From Dallia pectoralis (taxonomy: Eukaryota > Chordata > Actinopteri > Esociformes > Umbridae), in the NCBI GenBank assembly GCA_029465975.1, contig CM055749.1, positions 13,477,898 to 13,541,897 on the forward strand: DNA of 64,000 nucleotides. Direction: 5' to 3'. How positions within the stretch are numbered: the stretch's first letter is position 1; the number at the start of each line of letters is the position of its first letter. The notes beneath the pieces are model-generated. The model did not search any database and was not told the origin of the DNA. It worked only from the letters and a program-made list of their open reading frames with translations. Positions 29,970-43,189 of the stretch are shown here, one piece after another. A program made the translations under genes and the position numbers.

Positions 29970-32900
29970 CCCTGGTCATTTTAATCCCTTCATTAAATGG
30001 CTTGATAAACAGTGTCGTTAGAAGTGATAAATAGTTAAAATGAGTCTTAATCATATTGTCAGATTTATGCCTGTCTATTTAATGTCAGGTTCCTCAGTCT
30101 GATATGCTGATTATAGCACAAAGTTTGTTGAACATTGGTGACCTTGAATGTGCTCTTATTATGACTGTTAACTAAGGGGGTGTGAGTATAAGGGGTGTGG
30201 TTCGTTCATTATGTTTTTCAGGTGTTGCAATTAAATAAACGACTGCATGCTCCTGTGTGTGTGTGCACGCCAGTCAAACGAAACCCGATGGCTACGTGAG
30301 TTTATTCCTCTGTCATGTTTTAGCCGGTTTTCTACCCTTTATGTTATGATGGCAAACTCAACAGGTTATGGGCCCAAATCCACCCACCACCCCGGCCTCC
30401 ACCTGTTTCGTTTTGTGTTTCTTTTGTGAACACCTTGCTTATTCCCAAATGTGGATTGATATTTTTTTTATTTAACTGGACCAAACAGGCTAGGTCTGAA
30501 AGTGACCCACAACTTTCCTTAAAAAAACTCAAGTTCTCTATTAGTAAATATTTAGTTTTGGTTGATGATTTAATAACATTAAAAACTGAATGAGAAATAC
30601 TTTATTACAGCACTGTATATGAAGTTCATGCGATAAAATAAGTTACCTCCGCATTCTGGACATCAACACGTTTCATATCCTGACTAGCTTCATTGAGTCT
30701 GCAATAGTGCTATGGATAGTTTTGCCCATTAGTGTACAATACTGTACGTTGCTTTCCTCAGCCACACACTGATCCAGGGCACCATTAGCTGGGTTCTACC
30801 TTCCCTCAGATACCAGAAGATCACATGCTCCCGGTATATATTGTCTTCCAGCCACACTTTTAACATCAAGGCCATCACTCACCCCTGTGTCCCTACAGAA
30901 ATGGAGGCACCAGGAGTGGCCTTCCTGAGCCAGGGCCTCTGTTCTCTGCTTTGACACGGCTAACTATTACCGTAGGCTAAGAGCACCTCCCCACCCCCCG
31001 CTCAACTCCTCAGCGGTTCTGTAGCGCCACACACTAGCAAGCCTTGTTCGTCTCTCACTCCCACTGTCCCTGGCTAAAAGAGGTGCACTTGTGCGGCTCA
31101 TCACAAGGATGTACTTGTTGACAGAACATTACGTTTAATGAATGAATGCTATAGTTTCTTTTATAAAAGACGGAGAGCTGTGTGCTGTGGAGATATAGTG
31201 GAGTGGTTGCAGTAAACATGGTGAAACAGGGTGGACTATGTGTGTTTCCAGAGTGAATTCCTGACGTACGCCATGAAAACAACATAAAGGATGAGAACTG
31301 AATATCGCGAAAAAGAACATATTTCTTGCAGAAGATAGTGGAGAAAGTTAAGGTACCCTTTAATGTTCGTTTCTTGTTGTATACACACATTGACATGAAA
31401 TGCAGACATTTTTGTCATTGTTGAATTTGTACACCTTTATCTCTAACTGACCACTAACACAAGAGCCTAATGCGTGTTCTGTCAGTAATTCATCCAGAAT
31501 TTGATTATGACTGATTAAAACTTTTACCTAGAGCAGAAACACCAATCACGCAAGATTTAAGATTTTCCTTTTTTCCCGATTAGTGTCAAAACATGTTCCA
31601 AGTGCAAACTAGGAAAAGGCTTATCCGTGTGGAGTTTTGGGAATAACAGCAACATGCATAATTAAAAAAGAAAAAATCCTTCCATCACTCTGAGAAAACC
31701 AGGGCCTTCACAACTGCTTGCGTCCCGTATTCCTACAGTCGGCACTGCTGAAATTACAGTGGATTTTGGGTGTAGCTTTGACCAGGTCTAGACAGCATCA
31801 TCTGTGGGGTTTCTGAAAGGTGCGGTGTTGCTCAAAGGAACAATGTTGTGGGTTCACTTTAATATGAACAAAGCTTTTGTACTGAAGCACACACACACGC
31901 ACGCACGCACGCACGCACGCACTGAGATGGGTCCAAAGGTCCAGCAGCAGCTTTGAACTACCAGGTCAAAGACATCACAGAACTGGCGGGCTGCACATTA
32001 CATTCATGTGTTACCTCACATGGGAGTCCCGTCACATTTGTCCTTTTGATTGTCATCCATTTCTTTAAAGGCCCGGCTGGAACCATAGGTCAGTAGCAGT
32101 CTTTTATGTGGAGAAACTAACACTGTCTTCTCACTCTCTAGAGTAAAGACTTCACAGGGATATGCCCGGGCTTTCACTAGTTAGTTCGGTTCCCTGCTAG
32201 TTTGTCTGTGAAAACAAAGCATCAACAAAAAAAAAGATTTGAGATTCTACACAGTGGCCGAACAAGAGGTTGAATATCAAAAAGAGAATGCCTTTAATTA
32301 AAAACTATTCGTAACCAGGTTTCTCCTCATATCAATAGAGAAGCGCGGATCTGAACCTGTGTGCCATAAAATATGCAAAGTAAACCCACCACACAGAATA
32401 GTTGAAAACACAGTTCTTTTTGATGTTAAGTCCTTTGGTTGCGCACGTCTTCATTCAAGTAGCCCGTGGATGTTTTAGCCTTCTGAAAAACTAGCTCTAG
32501 TCAGGTTTTCTCCCTCTCCACATCAGAGCAGAATAGCGCCGCGGTCCTGTACATTATTTCTATTTCATGAGTTTTGTGTCTCTCGTCTTTGCGGTTCACC
32601 GCGTGTGCCCGCCCCAACAAGGCACTGTTCTCCACTTTCCCTAACACTGGTTTTTGGGTGAGGTCTCTCCATCTGTGTAACAAGGCAAATGGGTAGGCCT
32701 TCCAGATCTCCTCATATACCAAAACAGCGGACACTAGTCTGGATCATCAGGTCTCTTGGAGGCCCAATTGTTCATGATTAACAAACGTCTGTCTTACTGC
32801 CAGTTGATTTGGTTGATTCAGTACACTCACGTAGTGCCTTTGGCAAGGCAAGGCTAACTATTTTTCATCTCCCTCAGCTTAATCATGGAGAATTAAAGCC

Positions 32901-33743
32901 AACTCTAAAACACATAGTGAAATATTAACATGTGTGATTTTACTTATCATTAAAGAGATAGGAACAGAGGTGCACACACACACATATGAGAGTACTATTC
33001 AGTTTTTCCTGGAAAACTAATATCCTATTACTGGAGCACACAACTACCAGGGGATATGTTTGTGCTTTATTCACAATATTTTTGATCAGCTACCTTCAGA
33101 AGAGGGAAAACTTACATTTTCCAAATTTTGATCACACAATGTGTTGAACATGGAAAGGAAAGTCTGAAAGGTCTGCAGTATGATAGGTTTTACATGTTTC
33201 CACTCTCAAGTTAAAGTACAGCACCTTGCCCTCTTGGTTTCCGTGTATGGAGACCTTTCCGATAGAATACAAGCCTACCCAGGCCAATGGAAGTAGACAT
33301 TTATGTGTCTGGGATGAAGAACCCAAAAGGTTTCCTTTGTCTCTTTCTGGATTGTATATAGGTCCACAGACGGCGCTTAGCTGGCTACATCCTGCTTCAG
33401 ATCAGTGTGTGGGCGGCTGGAGATATTACACAGACAACAGCCACTCTGTATTAGTATGCACTGGACATAGCACGCCTTTGATGTAGTCACTGTTCTCCTC
33501 ACCCAGCAACACGCAGCATCAACATTTAATGAGACCTGATATGTGCCTTTTTAAAACATGTGCATATTTCAAACACGAGTGAAAAGCGTTCTCTATGCCA
33601 CTAGATTATCGTGGTTGGACGGAGGTGGCTTCGCTGCCACCTGGTTGTTGGCCAGACGCAGCCTGTGCTGCTGCTTGTTTGTAAAGGGGACGTGTTCATT
33701 GAATAGACCTCTTTAATATTTGGTAGTCCACACCCACACATGC
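29970..33743. other. Intergenic sequence, mostly unique
   Basis: No gene supported. It contains a CA/CACG microsatellite at 31888-31921 and a short CA run near 32965. The open frames (for example 31055-31396 minus and 33226-33486 plus) have no recognisable domains or splice context. Confidence 0.6.
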
Positions 33744-34243
33744 NNNNNNNNNNNNNNNNNNNNNNNNNNNNNNNNNNNNNNNNNNNNNNNNNNNNNNNNN
33801 NNNNNNNNNNNNNNNNNNNNNNNNNNNNNNNNNNNNNNNNNNNNNNNNNNNNNNNNNNNNNNNNNNNNNNNNNNNNNNNNNNNNNNNNNNNNNNNNNNNN
33901 NNNNNNNNNNNNNNNNNNNNNNNNNNNNNNNNNNNNNNNNNNNNNNNNNNNNNNNNNNNNNNNNNNNNNNNNNNNNNNNNNNNNNNNNNNNNNNNNNNNN
34001 NNNNNNNNNNNNNNNNNNNNNNNNNNNNNNNNNNNNNNNNNNNNNNNNNNNNNNNNNNNNNNNNNNNNNNNNNNNNNNNNNNNNNNNNNNNNNNNNNNNN
34101 NNNNNNNNNNNNNNNNNNNNNNNNNNNNNNNNNNNNNNNNNNNNNNNNNNNNNNNNNNNNNNNNNNNNNNNNNNNNNNNNNNNNNNNNNNNNNNNNNNNN
34201 NNNNNNNNNNNNNNNNNNNNNNNNNNNNNNNNNNNNNNNNNNN
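33744..34243. other. Assembly gap (500 N)
   Basis: Exactly 500 N bases, a usual placeholder for a gap of unknown length. Frames across it are meaningless. Confidence 0.99.
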
Positions 34244-34514
34244 AATCAGCATGTTTATCATCTATTTCAAAATAGGCAAACATACATCTAATCTGATATT
34301 TACAAAAACATGTATATGAGGCAGCTCAATAAATAATAAATGAATACATGTTTTTCACTTACTAGATCGGCTCTAAGACAAGATTGAATGAAAAATCAGG
34401 ATTTGTCCCAGTCTGACTGGATGTCCAGTGGATGCCCAATCGGACTGATACAAAACTGATTGTTGGCCATCAGCAGTTTGTTAGAGAGTTATTTCTTACT
34501 CAGCTTTACTATTA

Positions 34515-34885
34515 AAACTCGTAGTAGACACAGAAGGCAGGAATGACAGTCCAGTCCAGGCATTTATTCAAACAGAATTGGCAGGTGAAGATCAGGTAGT
34601 GGGCAGGCAAGGGTTTAGTACACAGGGCAATAAAAGCAGAGCTAGAGACTGTCAGTGGGCAGGGAATCAGTTTGGTTAACAGGCAGGGGTTTGGGCACCG
34701 GGGAACAGGTGGGAAAACACAAGAAGTGCCCGACCAAGTGGGAAAAACGCAAGAGAAACTGTCAACAGGAACAATGAAAAGGCAGAGTTTTAATTCACAA
34801 GGCATAATGGGAACATGGGAGACACCTAGTGGTGGCTGTGACAGGATATTAGACACGTCAACAGAACCAGGGTGATGGGGTGACA
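34515..34885 (-). mobile_element. LTR-like remnant of a fish retroelement
   Basis: Read on the minus strand it begins TGTCACCCCATCACCCTGG. It contains GGTGTCTCCCATGTTCCCAT and ends with AATAAATGCCTGGACTGGAC (poly(A) signal at about 34562-34567). The order and phrases are those of a common fish LTR family. No internal region lies next to it, so it is a solo or truncated LTR. Confidence 0.55.
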
Positions 34886-34889
34886 CTAT

Positions 34890-35705
34890 TAATCATGTTT
34901 TACATATGGTCGCTAACTGGGTTGTTGGCTTGTTATGTCCTTTGAGGGTTTAAACGTGTAACCCTGGATCATGATTAGCAGAAAGCCATTGCAAATGAGA
35001 CTATTATTATTATAAACTCTTATTTAGGCACGCAAGCCGGCAGTGAGATGATCAAAGATATTGTATAAATGAAAAAGATCAGATCAACATCAGAGCAACA
35101 GACGCATGTAAGAACCAGGTACTAGCAGGGCTTGTGACACCGTTCTTCATAGCAGCGTTATGGGTCACCGGAAGCAGGAAGCAGGGATTTGGGACAGTGT
35201 GCAGGTGTTTAAACTGCCATGATGTAATTGGCCACCGGGGGGTAAGAGACAAGAGCTGCACATTCGCTGATTTGATCCCTTGGTTATTGATTTCTTAGTC
35301 TGGTTCTAACAGAAATAATTGCCACATGTAATGTATTATTCAATTACAAGACAGTGCTCTCAAGTTCTGGTTTGATGGTCCTTTTTGAATCACTGAGACC
35401 TATAGATAATTTAACACTGCCACCCCATTAAGGAGAAGATATTAAAAAGCACGCACTAACGCTGACTATTTATTAGATCCTGTACCTTTTACCTGCCTCA
35501 AATATTCCTATCACCGGCCTTCTTGTAATTCAAGGAAGTTGGATTCACTTTGTGTGACATATTTACTCTACTGTACACCTCTCCTTTTTCTAGTTAGCCA
35601 AGTGTGCGTTGAATAAACACCTGTATGAGCAACAGAATGATGTAGGGAACTAAGATCTTCCTTTCAGTATTCACCAAGACTGGCAAGGTTATAAAACTTG
35701 TCTCA
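34890..35705. other. Intergenic sequence, nothing recognised
   Basis: No supported gene or repeat; small frames only. Confidence 0.55.
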
Positions 35706-35710
35706 GCGAC

Positions 35711-35871
35711 AGGGCCGGCCCTGACCAATATGGGGCCCTAGGCATGGTTTTAGCTGGGGCCCCCTAGCAACACAGCCAATTTGTATTGAATTTTTTTTAC
35801 TTGTTTGGAACCCCTACGGATGAAGGGCGCCCCTAGCATTTGCCTATACTTCGTATGTGGCGGGCCGGCCC
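35711..35871. mobile_element. Small MITE with CAGGGCCGGCCC ends
   Basis: CAGGGCCGGCCCTGACC at the left and GGGCCGGCCCTG at the right form inverted termini of a ~160-bp element with inner GGGGCCCTAGGC/GGGCGCCCCTAGC similarity. It is probably a hAT-type non-autonomous element. No clear target duplication. Confidence 0.65.
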
Positions 35872-35879
35872 TGACCACA

Positions 35880-37205
35880 ATCATCTACACAGCACTTAGG
35901 GAGATGTATTTGGTGCAGAATGGTAGGCTGACTGTCATGTTTATATGCTCTGAATTACTATAATACTTAAACTGCCGGCTGATCTAAAGTCTGTTTTTAC
36001 ATATGAACCCACAAGTAGAGGTAGATAGAAGTCTATTAACACTCTCCAATGTAATTCTACTCTTCAATTGACACATTCACCTGAAGAACCCGTGACATTC
36101 TTTGGTCTACAGTCACTATTCTAAGATAAGCATAATCAATAACATCCTTTGATTAAACTTTTCCAGAAGAAAAAAACCTAACTCAGAACCTGTATGGAAC
36201 TCCGTGAACAAGATCCATTAGTGACCCACTGTTGAAGTCTGACTTGAGATCAGCAGTGCTTGGTATGTGCAGCTCATTCCTGCTGCTCACTACAGAGAGA
36301 ATAACGCTATGTGATGATTTGTTGATGCTCTCACCCCACTGTCTGTCTCCGTACTCGTGTCCGTGTTTCAAGAAGTTGTGAAAACACTTTGGGACTCCCG
36401 AGAGGAGACTAACCCTGCGTGTTCGTGATGTACACACACGCCGTTTTAGGAGCCACTTCTAAAACGCTTCTCTTGTGTCCCATCTGGTTTCCACTTGTGA
36501 CTGGAGGAGCAAGATATAAAACAACACTGTGACGTATCGTACAGATGACTTGCTATTGCAGCAAGCGAGAATAAACATTAGTAAGGCAGTAAGTTGAAGG
36601 CAAAAAAAAAACGATTGTGTATTTTTTGTACACCTTTTGGAATATATATTGTATCAATGTATTGACAAAGTATGATAGAACTAAATAATTCAGTACAGTT
36701 AAGTACAATTAACTCAATGAATCAGTAATATCAGTGCAAAAAAGATAGTAAATGTTAATTTAAAGCAATGTTGAGAATGAGTGGTGTCCAGGTTCCATAG
36801 AGCTGGTTCCTCCATTGAGATGTTATGACTAAGAAGAGCTTCAGCCGGGCTGTGCAGAATCCACACGTCCATTGGAACAAAATGTTTGGGGGCGGGAAAG
36901 ATGCAGAGAAGCATGGTTACCTTGGAGATCTAGGGAAAGCTTGGAGAACCTTGGAGAACCTTGGAGAACACCCGGCAGGCTTCTGCATTCGGGATATGGT
37001 AAAAGGGTGTGATGGCAAATCAGATTCTTAACAAACAGTGAAATGCAGAGGGAACATTTATACTAGGGAACGTGTTTGCTATTGGCATGGTATATCACTG
37101 TCCGCTGGCTTGGTCTCCATGGTTATCTTCAGAACAACATGATGGGTCTGTGTTGTTATGGATTCCATTGTTGCTCGTCTAGGCCATACTTAATTTCAAG
37201 GGTAT
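35880..37205. other. Intergenic sequence with one dispersed repeat copy
   Basis: Mostly unique. AGCTGGTTCCTCCATTGA at 36801-36818 is shared with 5262-5279. A short GGAGAACCTT triplication lies at about 36940-36970. No gene recognised. Confidence 0.55.
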
Positions 37206-37229
37206 TAATTATGTGTAAATCCTTCGCAG

Positions 37230-37890
37230 GCCCTAACCAGCTCTAACCTGCCCTAACCAGCTCTAACCAGTCCTAACCAGCCCTAACCAGCCCTAACCAG
37301 CCCTAACCAGCTCTAACCAGCTCTGACCAGCCCTAACCAGCTCTAACCATCCCTAACCAGCTCTAACTAGCCATAACCAGCTCTAACCAGCTCTATTTAG
37401 CCATAAACAGCTTTAACCAGCTCTAACCAGCCCTAACCAGCTCTAACCAGCTCTGACCAGCCCTAACCAGCTCTAACCAGCCCTAACCAGCTCTGACCAG
37501 CCCTAACCAGCTCTAACCATCCCTAACCAGCTCTAACTAGCCATAACCAGCTCTAACCAGCTCTATTTAGCCATAAACAGCTTTAACCAGCTCTAACCAG
37601 CCCTAATTAGCTCTAACCAGCTCTGACCAGCCCTAACCAGCTCTAACCAGCCCTAACCAGCCCTAACCAGCCCTAACCAGCCCTCCAGCTCTAACCATCC
37701 CTAACCAGCTCTAACCAGCTCTGACCAGTCCTAACCAGCTCTAACCAGCCCTAACCAGCTCTGACCAGCCCTAACCAGCTCTAACCATCCCTAACCAGCT
37801 CTAACTAGCCATAACCAGCTCTAACCAGCTCTATTTAGCCATAAACAGCTTTAACCAGCTCTAACCAGCCCTAACCAGCTCTAACCAGCT
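37230..37890. repeat. 10-bp minisatellite CCCTAACCAG/CTCTAACCAG
   Basis: About 65 decamers. The rare variant CTCTATTTAGCCATAAACAG occurs three times (37391, 37561, 37829), showing duplication of longer blocks. CCCTAAC resembles the telomeric hexamer, but the period is ten. Confidence 0.95.
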
Positions 37891-38379
37891 ACAGTAGCCC
37901 CAAGCATGGAACTTAGGAGCTCTGACTCTGGTCATTACCTAGAAGCAAGGATTTTTTTTTTTTTCTCATAGTCTGCATAGTTTGGCATTCATTTTTCTGT
38001 ATCAGGTTTTTATGTCCCTTCAAATAGACTACACTCAATTCAAATTGCCGAAAGAAAGATAAGATGCAATTGTCACAGTAACATTAACACTAATATCATA
38101 ATGTATTCCCATCAAGTCATACAATGCTAGGTTGAATCCTATAAAATAATGGATTATATTGATTTTCACACGGACAACATTCACACATTATCACAGACCC
38201 GTTACTCTGATTACAGTAATCTAAAGGAATTGTTCCCATGTTAGCAGACTGCAGTCATGATAAATGCCGTGTGTCGACTCCATATGAAATCTCTGTGACA
38301 CCTCACCGATAAAGATATCATGGAGGCTTATGTTTTTCATTGCTCTGCAGCGCTCGGGAGTTTTAACGACAACACGTTC

Positions 38380-38930
38380 ACACACACTTGTTTACAGCCT
38401 TGGCTTTACTAGTGTTAATATTTAGCATCGTTCTTAATTGGTTTGATGTCACTACACACGCTCAGCCGGCTGGGTACGTTGAGCTGGCCCTGTGTTGTTT
38501 CAAAGTCTTTATTATCATTACAGTCAAGTCTTGTTCATTAAAGTTTCACGTTTCATTTTCATTAGGATGAAACCGATTCGGTAAATGAACGGGGCCCTGC
38601 GGAACAGTCGACCCTACGAGCGATCGCAGGGGAGACGCCGAGTCTGTTTTAATTATCAGAAATATGAGCTCGATCGAAGATGTTAATTGCGCCGATGGTT
38701 GGCCGCGCGGGGAATTGCGATGCATTTCATGCAGAGATAATAAAAATGAATTTTTAAACAAAGGGATCTTAAAATAATATATGATCCACTGGGAATGCCG
38801 ACATCAAACGCCCAACTCGAAGCTTTGAAATGTGTCTTTGTGGTCCGAAATGTTAAATAAGAGCCCCGTCGAATGTTTCACTCGAATTAAGTTTGTCGAG
38901 GGGAAATACAAAACAAGAAAGTAGTTCATT
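38380..38930. promoter_or_regulatory. Candidate conserved non-coding element
   Basis: Unique, balanced-composition DNA rich in homeodomain- and SOX-like motifs: TTTTAATTATC, GTTAATTGC, CAGAGATAATAAAAATG, AAACAAAGGGATC. It has no coding signal and no repeat. The appearance suggests a vertebrate enhancer, but this is a judgement by eye. Confidence 0.3.
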
Positions 38931-39589
38931 ATCAGTTTTTACAAACCTTTTCAACTTTAATTTGACTTTCAAATATTTGCATTTATATAAAAACTGTACA
39001 GCTGGAATCTACAAAAGTGCTTTTCCATAGATCTGCTAAACGATACCCATTGTGCCTGTTTGAAAATCAACAACTTACATTAATAATGACTTCAGACCGA
39101 AAACGTGACACAATAGTTAAACCATTTATTGGAGAACTATGTGCAGACGATGTACAGACAATGTCTTGGCATTAGATTCTTCTTCTCCGGGTGAATTCCT
39201 TGCCATACAATGATCTTCTATACAATACAATCAACTGTGACATCGCCATAATATTATTATTAGTAATCTCCATAGGTAATGAGCAAGGTAAATACGACCA
39301 ATCCCTTCCACAAAGATAACACAGAACCAATCAGGTGGAGGCAGGTGTGGGGCATGGCTGTATCTGCAACCACGTGCTAGTAAGTAACCTGATGATCAAA
39401 TAGACAGGTGTAAAATCTGATATTGTGATAAGAGAAGCTATCCTTCTAAAACAAGCTGACAGAAGGTCAACTGTGACACAAGTCACACACAATTGTAATA
39501 AGTGTTAGGGAGGAAGGTGTCACAACACAGTGCATTGTATACTGCTGGGTATGGGGCTGACCCGAGTTTAAGGTGCTGTCCTGGATTCC

Positions 39590-39980
39590 AAAATCCCCAA
39601 ATCCCTATGCCATATGCTCAACTAAGCTCTTACAACAGCTCAATAGGATGGTGATCCAGTGACTGTGCCGGCCACTCCATTATAGACAAAATACCTGCTG
39701 ACTGCTTCTTCCCCAAATAAGTCTTGCTTAGTTTGGAGCTGTGCTTTAGATCATTGTCATATTCTAGGAGAACATTTGCTCCAATCGTTCCCTAGGGAAC
39801 GGCATTGCGTTGCAAATGGAGTGATAACATCACACTCCCCCCGCTTGTCGTCCTCCCACAGTGCACCCCGGTGCCATCACTTCTCCAGGTAAACGACATA
39901 CACTTTCACGTGATGTAAAAGGAAACGGCACTCCTCGTGCTAGACAATATTCTTCCGCTGCTCTTCGGTCCAGTTCTGAC
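39590..39980 (-). pseudogene. Tc1-like transposase fragment beside the 46-bp array
   Basis: The minus strand reads LLEYDNDLKHSSKLSKTYLG and then IMEWPAQSLDHHPIELL at about 39640-39765, the DNDPKH...WPAQSPDLNPIE block of Tc1 transposase. 39830-39975 matches the part of the same family before it (GEVMAPGCTVGG-like and DESRF regions). The two pieces are not collinear, so deletion or rearrangement has occurred. Inactive. Confidence 0.78.
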
Positions 39981-39983
39981 TAC

Positions 39984-42900
39984 CCCATATTATATGTGAC
40001 TGTGGACAGGGGTTATAATGCTACACAGCCCCATATTGTAGGTGACTGTGGACAGGTGTCATAATGCTACACAGCCCCATATTGTAGGTGACTGTGGACA
40101 GGTGTCATAATGCTACACAGCCCCATATTGTAGGTGACTGTGGACAGGTGTCATAATGCTACACAGCCCCATATTGTAGGTGACTGGGGACAGGTGTCAT
40201 AATGCTACACAGCCCCATATTATATGTGACTGTGGACAGGTTTCATAATGCTACACAGCCCCATATTATATGTGACTGTGGACAGGTGTCATAATGCTAC
40301 ACAGCCCCATATTATATGTGACTGTGGACAGGTGTCATAATGCTACACAGCCCCATATTATATGTGACTGGGGACAGGTGTCATAATGCTACACAGCCCC
40401 ATGGTATATGTGACTGGGGACAGGTGTCATAATGCTACACAGCCCCATATTATATGTGACTGGGGACAGGTGTCATAATGCTACTGTGGAGAGCCCCCCC
40501 ATATTGTGAGGTGACTGTGGACAGGTGTCATAATGCTACACAGCCCCATATTATATGTGACAGTGGACAGGTGTCATGTCAATGCTATTATATGTGACAG
40601 TGGACAGGTGTCATAATGCTACACAGCCCCATATTATATGTGACAGTGGATAGGTGTCATAATGCTACACAGCCCCATATTATATGTGACTGGGGACAGG
40701 TGTCATAATGATACACAGCCCCATGTTATATGTGACTGGGGACAGGTGTCATAATGCTACACAGCCCCATATTATATGTGACTGGGGACAGGTGTCATAA
40801 TGCTACAGAGCCCCATATTGTAGGTGACTGTGGACAGGTGTCATAATGCTACACAGCCCCATATTATATGTGACAGTGGACAGGTGTCATAATGCTACAC
40901 AGCCCCATATTATATGTGACAGTGGATAGGTGTCATAATGCTACACAGCCCCATATTATATGTGACTGGGGACAGGTGTCATAATGCTACACAGCCCCAT
41001 ATTGTAGGTGACTGGGGAAAGGTGTCATAATGCTACACAGCCCCATATTGTAGGTGACTGGGGACAGGTGTCATAATGCTACACAGCCCCATATTATATG
41101 TGACTGTGGACAGGTTTCATAATGCTACACAGCCCCATATTATATGTGACTGTGGACAGGTGTCATAATGCTACACAGCCCCATATTATATGTGACTGTG
41201 GACAGGTGTCATAATGCTACACAGCCCCATATTATATGTGACTGGGGACAGGTGTCATAATGCTACACAGCCCCATGTTATATGTGACTGGGGACAGGTG
41301 TCATAATGCTACACAGCCCCATATTATATGTGACTGGGGACAGGTGTCATAATGCTACAGAGCCCCATATTGTAGGTGACTGTGGACAGGTGTCATAATG
41401 CTACACAGCCCCATATTATATGTGACAGTGGACAGGTGTCATAATGCTACACAGCCCCATATTATATGTGACAGTGGATAGGTGTCATAATGCTACACAG
41501 CCCCATATTATATGTGACAGTGGACAGGTGTCATAATGCTACACAGCCCCATATTATATGTGACAGTGGACAGGTGTCATAATGCTACACAGCCCCATAT
41601 TATATGTGACTGTGGACAGGTGTCATAATGCTACACAGCCCCATATTGTAGGTGACTGTGGACAGGTGTCATAATGCTACACAGCCCCATATTATATGTG
41701 ACTGTGGACAGGTGTCATAATGCTACACAGCCCCATATTATATGTGACTGTGGACAGGTGTCACTGTGGACAGGTAATGCTACACAGCCCTATATTATAT
41801 GTGACTGTGACAGTGGACAGGTTTCATATTATATGCTGGACACAGCCCCCCATATTATATGTGACTGTGGACAGGTGTCATAATGCCCCACAGCCCCATA
41901 TTATATGTGACTGTGGACAGGTGTCATAATGCTACACAGCCCCATATTATATGTGACTGTGGACAGGTGTCATAATGCTACACAGCCCCATATTATATGT
42001 GACTGTGGACAGGTGTATTATATGTGACTGTGGACAGGTGTCAATGCTACACAGCCCCACAGCCCCAGCCCCATATTATATGTGACTGTGGACAGGTGTC
42101 ATAATGCTACACAGCCCCATATATTATATGTGACTGTGACTGGGGACAGGTTTCATAATGCTACACAGCCCCATATTATATGTGACTGGGGACAGGTGTC
42201 ATAATGCTACACAGCCCCATATTATATGTGACTGTGGACAGGTGTCATAATGCTACAGAGCCCCATATTGTAGGTGACTGTGGACAGGTGTCATAATGCT
42301 ACACAGCCCCATATTATATGTGACTGTGGACAGGTGTCATAATGCTACACAGCCCTATATTATATGTGACTGTGGACAGGTGTCATAATGCTACACAGCC
42401 CTATATTATATGTGACTGTGGACAGGTGTCATAATGCTACACAGCCCCATATTGTAGGTGACTGTGGACAGGTGTCATAATGCTACACAGCCCCATATTA
42501 TATGTGACTGTGGACAGGTGTCATAATGCTACACAGCCCCATATTATATGTGACTGTGGACAGGTGTCATAATGCTACACAGCCCTATATTATATGTGAC
42601 TGTGGACAGGTGTCATAATGCTACACAGCCCCATATTATATGTGACTGTGGACAGGTGTCATAATGCTACACAGCCCCATATTATATGTGACTGTGGACA
42701 GGTGTCATAATGCTACACAGCCCCATATTATATGTGACTGGGGACAGGTGTCATAATGCTACACAGCCCCATATTATATGTGACTGTGGACAGGTGTCAT
42801 AATGCTACACAGCCCCATATTATATGTGACAGTGGACAGGTGTCATAATGCTACACAGCCCTATATTATATGTGACTGTGGACAGGTGTCATAATGCTAC

Positions 42901-43003
42901 ACAGCCCCATATTATATGTGACTGTGGACAGGTGTCATAATGCTACACAGCCCCATATTATATGTGACTGTGGACAGGTGTCATAATGCTACACAGCCCC
43001 ATA
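39984..43003. repeat. 46-bp satellite, about 65 copies, Tc1-derived
   Basis: The unit is GTGGACAGGTGTCATAATGC, TACACAGCCCCATATTATAT, GTGACT. Variants include TGTAGGTG/TATATGTG, ACTGTGG/ACTGGGG/ACAGTGG and GTTTCAT. The unit resembles the fish Tc1-like stretch GTGGACAGGGGTCAGCATG...CTATGCAGCCCCATA, and it is flanked by transposase sequence, so the array grew inside that element. Local rearrangements occur at 40485-40590 and 41760-42130. Confidence 0.95.
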
Positions 43004-43189
43004 TAAGCAGCAGCAATGCACCTCACTGTGACCTATTACACATTCTGTATGCTCTGACCGTCTGATGAAAATGTCCTTTGTATTATCAAAACAAAAAACA
43101 TTTACCAGAGAACTGAAAACCTACCTCTTATCTCTTACCTCCTATTTCATTTCCACTCCCATCAAGTTTCACCTAATGCCACTGATCGA

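Noticed and set aside
33696..34319. Long frames around 33.7-34.3 kb
   Set aside because: They run through 500 unknown bases.
37230..37890. True interstitial telomere
   Set aside because: The period is 10 bp, not 6, and half the units are CTCTAACCAG; only a resemblance can be claimed.
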